Part shown: piece after piece, positions 39,666-46,517 of the stretch
Position numbering within the stretch: position 1 is the first letter of the stretch
Layout of the letters: each line of letters opens with the position of its first letter
DNA from: Micromonospora chaiyaphumensis
Lineage (GTDB): Bacteria > Actinomycetota > Actinomycetes > Mycobacteriales > Micromonosporaceae
Assembly: GCF_900091435.1 (NCBI RefSeq)
Contig: NZ_FMCS01000014.1
Span: forward strand, 62,001 to 126,000
Length of the DNA stretch: 64,000 bases
Reading direction: 5' to 3'
Translations under genes and position numbers: made by a program
Notes under the pieces: model-generated
Told to the model about the DNA's origin: nothing
Seen by the model: only the letters and a program-made list of their open reading frames with translations
Database searches by the model: none

Positions 39666-40391
39666 GTGGTGATCCGCATCGCCGCCGTCGGCGACGTGCA
39701 CCTGGACGAGGACGTCGTCGGCCGGTTCCGGCCGGCCCTGGAGGAGTTGCCCGACTGCGCCGACGTGCTGCTGCTCGCCGGGGACCTGACGCGGCACGGC
39801 ACCGAGTCCGAGGCGCGCTGCGTGGCGCAGGAGTTCGGCGACCTCGGCGTACCGGTGATCACCGTCCTCGGCAACCACGACCACCAGTGCGACCAGGTGC
39901 CGCAGGTGGTGAAGGTGCTGGAGGACGCCGGGATCACCGTGCTGGAGGGGACCGGGGTCGTGCTGGAGTGCTCCGGCGGGCGGCTGGGCGTGGCCGGCGT
40001 GAAGGGGTTCGGCGGAGGGTTCGCCGGGCGGTGCGCCAGCGACTTCGGCGAGCCGGAGATGAAGGCGTTCGTCCAGACCACCAAGGACAGCGCGGACTCG
40101 CTCGGCGCGGCGCTGCGCGGGCTGGACTGCGACCTGCTGGTCGCGCTCACCCACTACTCCCCCGTGCCGGACACGCTCGCCGGCGAGCCCCTGGAGATCT
40201 ATCCGTTCCTCGGCTGCTACCAGCTCGGCCAGGCGATCGACTCGGCGCCCACCGCGCTGGCCCTGCACGGGCACGCCCACCACGGCACCGAGCGGGGCAC
40301 CACCCCGGGCGGCGTACGCGTCCGCAACGTCGCGCACCCCGTCATCAAGCAGGCGTACAGCATCTTCCACCTGGGTGATCATCTGGAGTGA
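39666..40391 (+). CDS. Metallophosphoesterase
   Basis: A 241-residue calcineurin-like metallophosphoesterase. All five metal motifs are present: AVGDVHLDED (Asp10, His12), LLLAGDLTRHG, LGNHDHQ, LTHYSPVP and LHGHAHHG. It resembles small Mre11/YfcE-like phosphodiesterases; the substrate is unknown. Cytoplasmic. GTG 39666 or 39669 is the start, 10 bases after the BON gene, so it belongs to the same probable stress operon, which would couple nucleotide chemistry (nucleotidyltransferase and phosphoesterase) with a BON protein. Confidence 0.92.
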   Translation: MVIRIAAVGDVHLDEDVVGRFRPALEELPDCADVLLLAGDLTRHGTESEARCVAQEFGDLGVPVITVLGNHDHQCDQVPQVVKVLEDAGITVLEGTGVVLECSGGRLGVAGVKGFGGGFAGRCASDFGEPEMKAFVQTTKDSADSLGAALRGLDCDLLVALTHYSPVPDTLAGEPLEIYPFLGCYQLGQAIDSAPTALALHGHAHHGTERGTTPGGVRVRNVAHPVIKQAYSIFHLGDHLE

Positions 40392-40399
40392 GAGGCCAG

Positions 40400-40425
40400 G
40401 TTTCCCGGATCCGACGAACGGGTAT
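40400..40425 (+). promoter_or_regulatory. SigB/SigF-like promoter for a 48-residue membrane protein
   Basis: GTTT (40400-40403) and GGGTAT (40420-40425) with 16 bp between, right after the phosphoesterase stop and ten bases ahead of the ATG at 40435. It is a perfect match to GNNT-N16-GGGTAY. Confidence 0.6.
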
Positions 40426-40434
40426 CCGGCCGAC

Positions 40435-40581
40435 ATGGAGCTGATTCTCTGGATTCTCGCAGTCGTACTGGTGGTCGCCGGCATCCTCGCGCTGTTCCGC
40501 CGGCAGATCCTGTGGGGCATCGTCCTCATCATCGTCGGCCTGCTGGTCGGCCCCGGTGGCGTCAGCATCTTCACCAATTAG
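40435..40581 (+). CDS. Small membrane protein with GPGG motif
   Basis: A 48-residue protein starting at ATG 40435. It has two hydrophobic helices (LILWILAVVLVVAGILALF, ILWGIVLIIVGLLV) and ends GPGGVSIFTN, a motif found in small actinobacterial membrane proteins. A SigB-like promoter lies directly upstream. Membrane location is certain from sequence; the role, perhaps in envelope stress, is not known. Confidence 0.85.
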   Translation: MELILWILAVVLVVAGILALFRRQILWGIVLIIVGLLVGPGGVSIFTN

Positions 40582-40728
40582 CCCGTCGACCTCCCACCAC
40601 CCCTGACCCGCCGGGGTCGTCGGGTCCGAACGCCTCGTCCTCCCAGACAGGGGCTTCCGGACCCGGCGACCCCGGCGCCGTGCTGCCGCCCGCCGGTTTG
40701 CCCCCGGCGCCCCGGGGCGTCCGACGGC

Positions 40729-40854
40729 ATGACGATCTCGGGGACCATCCGCCGGGTCGGGCGGGGCCGGAGGTGGTGGGCCCTGCTTGGCTTCGGCGCC
40801 GCGGTGACCGTCGCGGCCGCGCTCAACCTCGCCATCTGGCAGCTGAACCGGTGA
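40729..40854 (+). CDS. Possible 41-residue single-pass membrane protein
   Basis: Short ORF from ATG 40729 to TGA 40854, with an Arg-rich N-terminus (MTISGTIRRVGRGRRWWALL) then a hydrophobic helix (GFGAAVTVAAALNLAIW) and QLNR. The charge pattern and good codon bias suggest a real small membrane protein, but the ribosome site is weak and no homologue is known to me. Confidence 0.4.
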   Translation: MTISGTIRRVGRGRRWWALLGFGAAVTVAAALNLAIWQLNR

Positions 40855-40890
40855 GCGGCGCGGGGCGGTGCACCCCGCGCCCACCCGTGG

Positions 40891-41667
40891 TCAGCAGCGC
40901 GGCACGCCGGGGATGTACCCGTCGTAGCCGGTGTAGACGTACGCGTCGGAGATGAACCGGCCGGTGCCGATCCGGTCCCAGATCGAGCTGGTCCCGTAGG
41001 TGCCGCTGACACTGGTGCCGCTGGTCTGGCAGTAGATGGTGACGTTGGCGCCGTCGGCGACGGTGCCGACCGCGCTGTAGCCGGTGCCCGGGCCGGACCG
41101 CACCGTCAGGGCGACGCCGGAGCTGGTGTTGACGGTGCCGGCACCGGTGTTCGACCCGGCGCAGCCGTTGTCGCTCGTGTAGGTCTTGGTGCCCCAGTAG
41201 AGGGCGAGCGCCCCGTTGAACCGGACCTGGATGTCGTTGCCGTTCAGCCGCTGCTCGTAGTGCAGGTGCGGGCCGGTCGAGCCGCCGGTGCTGCCCACGT
41301 AGCCGATGACCCGGCCGTAGCCGACGGTCTGCCCGACCGAGACGTTGAAGCTGCTCAGGTGGGCGTAGTAGGTGGTGTAGCCGTTGCCGTGGTCGATCCG
41401 CACGTACTTGCCGTAACTGGTGCCGCCGAGGTCGGTCACCCGGTCGACGGTGCCGGGCGCGCTGGCCACCACCGGGTCGCCGAGGTCGTCGGTGCGGTTG
41501 AAGTCGACGGCGTAGGCCGGGCTGTGGTCGGACCGGGTCTGCCCGGACCAGGACTGGTTGCAGGGGAACGGAACCTTGAAGGTCGGCGCGGCCATGGCCG
41601 GCGCCGCCGGGACCAGGGCCACGAGAACGGCCGCCACCGCCGCGAGGCTGAACCAGCGTTTACGCAT
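40891..41667 (-). CDS. Secreted M23 peptidase with SH3-like domain
   Basis: A 258-residue protein with a signal peptide (residues 1-26, cut after AMA). The M23/LytM domain has zinc ligands His48 and Asp55 (SDHSPAYAVDF) and His134/His136 in GPHLHYE, and a catalytic-type His103 (YYAHL), so it should be an active endopeptidase on peptidoglycan or peptide substrates. From about residue 175 an SH3-like wall-binding domain follows (SGVALTVRSGPGTGYSAVGTVADGANVTIYCQTSG ... IWDRIGTGRFISDAYVYTG), common in actinomycete hydrolases. It is transcribed leftward, divergent from the sugar importer operon. Confidence 0.94.
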   Translation of the reverse strand: MRKRWFSLAAVAAVLVALVPAAPAMAAPTFKVPFPCNQSWSGQTRSDHSPAYAVDFNRTDDLGDPVVASAPGTVDRVTDLGGTSYGKYVRIDHGNGYTTYYAHLSSFNVSVGQTVGYGRVIGYVGSTGGSTGPHLHYEQRLNGNDIQVRFNGALALYWGTKTYTSDNGCAGSNTGAGTVNTSSGVALTVRSGPGTGYSAVGTVADGANVTIYCQTSGTSVSGTYGTSSIWDRIGTGRFISDAYVYTGYDGYIPGVPRC

Positions 41668-41833
41668 CCACTGCCTCCTATGTTGAAAGTTTTCGATCTG
41701 ATACGGACAGCGTGGCAGAAAGTTCCATCGATGGGAAGAGGCCTCCCGAGCGATCGTTCAGCGGAGCGTGGGAGCGCGCCCACGGCCGGTGAGCGGGTTT
41801 CGGGATTGTTACCGGGCCGTGTCCGGCAGGGGG

Positions 41834-41862
41834 TGGACCGGACGGGATGCAAGCGCTTACAT
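41834..41862 (+). promoter_or_regulatory. Promoter overlapping a LacI-type operator
   Basis: -35 TGGACC (41834-41839), 17-bp spacer, -10 TTACAT (41857-41862). The operator TGCAAGCGCTTACA (41848-41861), the LacI-family palindrome with central CG, overlaps the -10. It lies 70 bp ahead of the importer gene, so the LacI protein at 45412 is the obvious regulator. Confidence 0.7.
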
Positions 41863-41929
41863 GTGGGGACGACCATCGGACCGGCGCGGGTTCGATTTCC
41901 CCCACGCGCCGGCAAGGAAGGAGATCGGC

Positions 41930-43270
41930 ATGGCGTTTGCCAGATCGCGCCAGGCTCTCGCGATCGCCGGCGTTCTGGGGCTGGCGCTCGGCGTCACCGC
42001 CTGCGGCACCGGCAACGACAAGAAGAGCAGCAACGCGAGCAAGCCCGAGTGCGCCGCATACGAGAAGTACCAGGGCCACGACGGCAAGAAGGTCACGATC
42101 TACTCGTCGATCCGGGACATCGAGGCCGACCGCCTGGACCAGTCCTGGAAGCAGTTCGAGGACTGCACGGGTATCGACATCGACCACGAGGGCTCGGGCG
42201 AGTTCGAGGCCCAGCTCGGCGTACGGGTGGACGGCGGCAACGCTCCCGACCTGGCCTTCATCCCGCAGCCGGGTCTGCTCAAGCGGTTCGTCGACTCGGG
42301 CAAGATCAAGGAGGTCGGCGCCGACACCAAGGCCATGGCCGAGCAGAACTTCACCCCCGACTGGCTGAAGTACAGCACGGTCAACGGCAAGCTCTACGGC
42401 GTGCCGCTCGGCTCCAACGTCAAGTCGTACGTGTGGTACTCGCCGAAGACCTTCAAGGACAAGGGCTGGTCGGTCCCGACCACCTGGGACGAGCTGATCG
42501 CCCTGAGCGACAAGATCGCGGCGAGCGGCACCAAGCCGTGGTGCGCGGGCATCGAGTCCGGTGACGCCACCGGCTGGCCGGCCACCGACTGGATCGAGGA
42601 CGTGCTGCTGCGCACCCAGGGGGTGGAGGTCTACGACCAGTGGACCACCCACGGCATCCCCTTCAACGACCCGAAGGTCGCCGACGCGGTCGACAAGGCC
42701 GGCACCATCCTCAAGAACGAGAAGTACATGAACGGCGGCTTCGGCGGCGTGAAGAGCATCGCCACCACCTCCTTCCAGGAGGCCGGCACGCCGATCACCA
42801 CCGGCAAGTGCGCCATGCACCGCCAGGCGTCCTTCTACGCCAACCAGTGGCCGGAGGGCACCAAGGTGGCCGAGGACGGCGACGTCTTCGCGTTCTACTT
42901 CCCGGCCGTCGACCCGTCCAAGGGCAAGCCGGTGCTGGGCGCCGGCGAGTTCGTCTCGGCCTTCGCCGACCGTCCCGAGGTCCAGGCGGTCCAGACCTAC
43001 CTGGCCTCCGGCGAGTACGTCAACAGCCGCGCCAAGATCGGCGACTGGCTGTCGGCGAACAAGAAGCTCGACATCAACAACGTCCCGAACCCGGTGGACA
43101 AGCTCTCCGTGCAGATCCTCCAGGACCCGAAGACCGAGTTCCGGTTCGACGGCTCGGACCTGATGCCGGCCGCGGTCGGCGCGGGCACCTTCTGGAAGGG
43201 CATGGTCGACTGGATCAACGGCAAGGACACCACCACGGTGCTGAACGGCATCGAGGGCAGCTGGAAGTGA
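41930..43270 (+). CDS. ABC sugar importer, solute-binding lipoprotein
   Basis: A 446-residue extracellular binding protein. The lipobox ends at Cys25 (LGVTACG), so it is a lipoprotein. The fold is the large, cluster B/D sugar-binding type: KVTIYSSIRDIEADRLDQSWKQFEDCTGIDIDHEGSGEFEAQLGVRVDGGNAPDLAFIPQPG at the start and AEDGDVFAFYFPAVDPSKGKPVLGAGEFV later, resembling alpha-glucoside binding proteins (AglE/ThuE type). With the GH13 alpha-glucosidase downstream, the cargo is probably maltose, sucrose, trehalose-like or other short alpha-glucosides. ATG 41930 follows AAGGAAGGAGA. It is first of an operon with both permeases; no ATPase gene is present, so a shared MsiK-type ATPase is likely. Confidence 0.94.
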   Translation: MAFARSRQALAIAGVLGLALGVTACGTGNDKKSSNASKPECAAYEKYQGHDGKKVTIYSSIRDIEADRLDQSWKQFEDCTGIDIDHEGSGEFEAQLGVRVDGGNAPDLAFIPQPGLLKRFVDSGKIKEVGADTKAMAEQNFTPDWLKYSTVNGKLYGVPLGSNVKSYVWYSPKTFKDKGWSVPTTWDELIALSDKIAASGTKPWCAGIESGDATGWPATDWIEDVLLRTQGVEVYDQWTTHGIPFNDPKVADAVDKAGTILKNEKYMNGGFGGVKSIATTSFQEAGTPITTGKCAMHRQASFYANQWPEGTKVAEDGDVFAFYFPAVDPSKGKPVLGAGEFVSAFADRPEVQAVQTYLASGEYVNSRAKIGDWLSANKKLDINNVPNPVDKLSVQILQDPKTEFRFDGSDLMPAAVGAGTFWKGMVDWINGKDTTTVLNGIEGSWK

Positions 43271-43276
43271 TCTGAG

Positions 43277-43313
43277 GCGGTGGCCCGGTCCGCGTCGCGG
43301 ACCGGGCCACCGC
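43277..43313 (+). promoter_or_regulatory. Stem-loop between binding protein and permease genes
   Basis: A perfect 17-bp stem (43277-43293 with 43297-43313) over a 3-nt loop sits directly after the binding-protein stop. As in malE-malF and other ABC operons, it probably stabilises the upstream message so that the binding protein exceeds the permeases. Confidence 0.65.
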
Positions 43314-43341
43314 CCGCAACCGAACCCTTGAGGGAGGGTCG

Positions 43342-44388
43342 ATGGAGTTCGACTTCGCGGCGGAACAGCCGAAGTTCCTCATGCTGATGTACGGGCTGAT
43401 CGCTTTCGTCGGTGTGGTGGGCGGGCTGCTCCTGCTCCTCGACGTGGTGCCGGCCTGGTTCGCCCGCCGGCGGGAGGAGCGGCTGGTCGCGGCCGTGGCG
43501 AGCGGCACGCCCCTGCCCCGCCGGCGCAAGCCGCGGGAAGGCGTGATCGCGCTCTTCTTCCTGTTGCCGACACTGCTGTTTCTCCTCGTCGGGCTGGTGG
43601 TGCCGGCGATCCGCACCACCCTCCTTTCGTTCATGGACAAGGACAGCAGCAGCTGGGTGGGCCTGGCCAACTACAGCTGGCTGTTCTCCGAGGACTCGAT
43701 CGTCCGGGTGCTGATCAACAGCCTGATCTGGGTGCTGCTGGTTCCGCTGGCGGCCACCGCGTTCGGCCTGATCTACGCCGTCCTCGTGGACAAGGCCCGG
43801 TTCGAGGCGGTGGCCAAGTCCCTGATCTTCCTGCCGATGGCGATCTCGTTCGTCGGCGCCGCCATCATCTGGAAGTTCGTCTACGCGTACCGCGGCGACG
43901 GCGACCAGATCGGCCTGCTCAACCAGATCGTGGTGAGCCTGGGCGGCGAGCCGAAGCAGTGGCTGCTGGAGTCGCCGCTGAACACCTTCCTGCTCATCGT
44001 GATCATGGTGTGGATCCAGGCGGGCTTCGCCATGGTGGTGCTCTCCGCCGCCATCAAGGCCATCCCCGCGGACATCGTGGAGGCGGCCCGGCTCGACGGC
44101 GTCAGCCCCTGGCAGATGTTCTGGCAGATCACCATGCCGAGCATCCGGCCGGCGCTGATCGTCGTGGTGGTGACGCTCTCGATCGCCACGCTCAAGGTCT
44201 TCGACATCGTCCGGACCGCCACCAACGGCAACTACGACACCAACGTGATCGCCACCGAGATGTACAACCAGGCGTTCCGGTACCAGGAGAACGGGCACGG
44301 CTCCGCGCTCGCGGTCTTCCTCTTCGTCCTGGTGATCCCGATCGTGATCTACCAGATCCGCAACCTGCGTCAGCAGCGGGAGGGCTGA
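43342..44388 (+). CDS. ABC sugar importer, permease (MalF/AglF-like)
   Basis: A 348-residue inner membrane permease with a first helix (LMYGLIAFVGVVGGLLLLLDVV) and a disordered basic linker before the usual six-helix core. The EAA loop, which contacts the ATPase, is EAARLDGVSPWQMFWQITMPSIRP, followed by LIVVVVTLSIATLKVFDIV. It belongs to the MalF-like first permease class of alpha-glucoside systems. ATG 43342 lies after the stem-loop. The stop is one base before the next gene start. Confidence 0.94.
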   Translation: MEFDFAAEQPKFLMLMYGLIAFVGVVGGLLLLLDVVPAWFARRREERLVAAVASGTPLPRRRKPREGVIALFFLLPTLLFLLVGLVVPAIRTTLLSFMDKDSSSWVGLANYSWLFSEDSIVRVLINSLIWVLLVPLAATAFGLIYAVLVDKARFEAVAKSLIFLPMAISFVGAAIIWKFVYAYRGDGDQIGLLNQIVVSLGGEPKQWLLESPLNTFLLIVIMVWIQAGFAMVVLSAAIKAIPADIVEAARLDGVSPWQMFWQITMPSIRPALIVVVVTLSIATLKVFDIVRTATNGNYDTNVIATEMYNQAFRYQENGHGSALAVFLFVLVIPIVIYQIRNLRQQREG

Positions 44389-44389
44389 G

Positions 44390-45349
44390 ATGACCACCGC
44401 CACCCCCACCGTCGGAGCCGGCGTCCAGGCGACCGGGACGCCCGGCCGGGCCGCCCGCGTCCGCAAGCGGCTGAACAGCCGCACCGCCACGCTGGTCTCG
44501 ATCGTCATCGCGCTGCTCTGGACGATCCCGACCTTCGGCCTGTTCATCTCCTCGTTCCGGCCCGAGGACCAGATCAAGACCACCGGCTGGTGGACGTTCT
44601 TCAGCGACCCGCAGTTCACCCTGGAGAACTACCAGGAGGTGCTTTTCAGCACCGGCTCGTCGGGGCAGCTGGCCAGCTACTTCATCAACTCACTGGCCAT
44701 CACCATCCCGTCGGTGCTCTTCCCGCTGGCGTTCGCCTCGCTGGCCGCGTACGCGCTGGCCTGGATCAACTTCAAGGGCCGGGACTGGGTCTACATCGCG
44801 ATCTTCGCGTTGCAGATCGTGCCGTTGCAGATGGCGCTCGTGCCGTTGCTGAAGTTCTTCTCGACCGGCGTCACCGTCGCCGGCGTACAGATCCTCCCGG
44901 CCTGGGACCTGGTGGACGAGCAGAAGTTCGCGCAGGTCTGGTTCGCGCACACCTGCTTCGCGCTTCCGTTCGCCGTGTTCCTGCTGCACAACTTCATCTC
45001 GCAGCTCCCCGGTGACCTGATGGAGGCGGCCCGGGTCGACGGGGCCACCCACCCGAAGATCTTCCGCACCATCGTGCTGCCGCTGATCACCCCGGCACTG
45101 GCCGCGTTCGGCATCTTCCAGTTCCTCTGGGTCTGGAACGACCTGCTGGTCGCGCTCATCTTCGCCGGGGGCGGCGACGAGACCGCCCCGCTGACCGTCC
45201 GGCTCGCCGAACTGGCCGGCACGCGGGGCAACGAGTGGCAGCGGCTCACGGCCGGCGCGTTCGTGTCGATCGTCGTACCGCTGATCGTGTTCCTGTCCCT
45301 CCAGCGCTTCTTCGTGCGAGGCCTGCTCGCCGGCAGCGTCAAGGGCTGA
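44390..45349 (+). CDS. ABC sugar importer, permease (MalG/AglG-like)
   Basis: A 319-residue permease with six membrane helices. The EAA loop is MEAARVDGATHPKIFRTIVLPLITPALAAFGIFQFLWVWNDLL, as in MalG. The N-terminus has a short basic segment (RAARVRKRLNSRTATLVSIVIAL). ATG 44390 starts immediately after the first permease stop. It is followed after 62 bp by the LacI regulator gene. No ATPase gene is in the operon. Confidence 0.94.
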   Translation: MTTATPTVGAGVQATGTPGRAARVRKRLNSRTATLVSIVIALLWTIPTFGLFISSFRPEDQIKTTGWWTFFSDPQFTLENYQEVLFSTGSSGQLASYFINSLAITIPSVLFPLAFASLAAYALAWINFKGRDWVYIAIFALQIVPLQMALVPLLKFFSTGVTVAGVQILPAWDLVDEQKFAQVWFAHTCFALPFAVFLLHNFISQLPGDLMEAARVDGATHPKIFRTIVLPLITPALAAFGIFQFLWVWNDLLVALIFAGGGDETAPLTVRLAELAGTRGNEWQRLTAGAFVSIVVPLIVFLSLQRFFVRGLLAGSVKG

Positions 45350-45411
45350 TCTCCTGCTCCGCCGCCGCCGGTCCCCGGCGGCGGCGGGCGCGGGGTCGGA
45401 GCGGGGAGCCG

Positions 45412-46482
45412 ATGACGAAGATTGACGATGTCGCCCGCCTGGCCGGGGTCTCCACGGCCACCGTGTCCCGGGCGCTGCGCGGCCTGCCGACGGTCTCGGC
45501 CGCGACGCGGCGCCGGGTGCTCGCCGCCGCGGAGCAACTCCAGTACGCGGTCTCACCGAGCGCCTCCCGGCTGGCCGGCGGGAAGACCGGCACGGTCGCG
45601 GTGGTGGTCCCCCGGATCACCCGATGGTTCTTCGGGACGGTGGTCGAGGCGGTCGAGGACTACCTCCACCAGAACGGCTACGACCTGCTGCTCTACAACC
45701 TCGGCGGGCGGGAGCAGATCCGGCAGCGGGTGCTGCGCCCGGCCAGCCTGCACAAACGGGTGGACGCGATCATCCTGGTCGCCACCCCGCTGCGCCCGGC
45801 CGACCTCACCGCGCTGACGAAGCTGGCCCTGCCCGGCGTGACGATCAGCTCCGGCAGCGGGGTGCCCGGCTGGCCCTGCGTCCGCATCGACGACGTGGCC
45901 GCGGCGCGGACCGCCACGCGGCACCTGCTCGACCTCGGGCACACCCGGATCGCGCACATCTCCGGCGACCCGGACGACGAGCTGGCCTTCACCACCCACC
46001 TGGACCGGCGGCGCGGCTACCAGGAGGCGCTGCGGGCGGCCGGGCTCCGGCCCGACCCGAGCCTGGACGTCGAGTCGCAGTTCACCGTCGACGGGGGCAC
46101 CCGGGCGACCGCCGAGCTGCTGGCCCGGGGCGAGCCACCGACCGCGATCTTCGCCGCCTGCGACGAGATGGCGATGGGCGCGATGACCGCCCTGCGCGAC
46201 GCGGGGCTGCGGGTGCCGCAGGACGTCAGCGTGATCGGCATCGACGACCACGACCTGTCCGGCGTGCTCGGGCTCAGCACCATCGCCCAGCCCGCGGCGG
46301 AGCAGGGCCTGCTCGCCGCCCGGCTGCTGCTCGACCCGCTGGGCGGGCGGGTCGCCGACCCGTACGCCGGGCTGGTGCCGGCGCAGCGCGGCCCGGAAAC
46401 CGACCCGCGGTCCCCGTCCTCCGTGATCCTGCCCACTCGCCTGGTGGTGCGCGAATCGACCGCGCCGCCCCGGGCAAACTGA
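45412..46482 (+). CDS. LacI family transcriptional regulator
   Basis: A 356-residue repressor. Residues 1-50 hold the LacI helix-turn-helix and hinge (TKIDDVARLAGVSTATVSRALRGLPTVSAATRRRVLAAAEQLQY), the rest is a periplasmic-binding-protein-like effector domain (TGTVAVVVPRITRWFFGTVVEAVEDYL, HISGDPDDELAFTTHLDRRRGYQEAL). It presumably binds the TGCAAGCGCTTACA operator ahead of the importer and responds to an alpha-glucoside or a product of it. ATG 45412. It lies within the operon, between permeases and the alpha-glucosidase, so it would also control its own level. Confidence 0.95.
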   Translation: MTKIDDVARLAGVSTATVSRALRGLPTVSAATRRRVLAAAEQLQYAVSPSASRLAGGKTGTVAVVVPRITRWFFGTVVEAVEDYLHQNGYDLLLYNLGGREQIRQRVLRPASLHKRVDAIILVATPLRPADLTALTKLALPGVTISSGSGVPGWPCVRIDDVAAARTATRHLLDLGHTRIAHISGDPDDELAFTTHLDRRRGYQEALRAAGLRPDPSLDVESQFTVDGGTRATAELLARGEPPTAIFAACDEMAMGAMTALRDAGLRVPQDVSVIGIDDHDLSGVLGLSTIAQPAAEQGLLAARLLLDPLGGRVADPYAGLVPAQRGPETDPRSPSSVILPTRLVVRESTAPPRAN

Positions 46483-46517
46483 AGAATTCGTCCCGTACGC
46501 ACGACAGGGAGAAGGCG

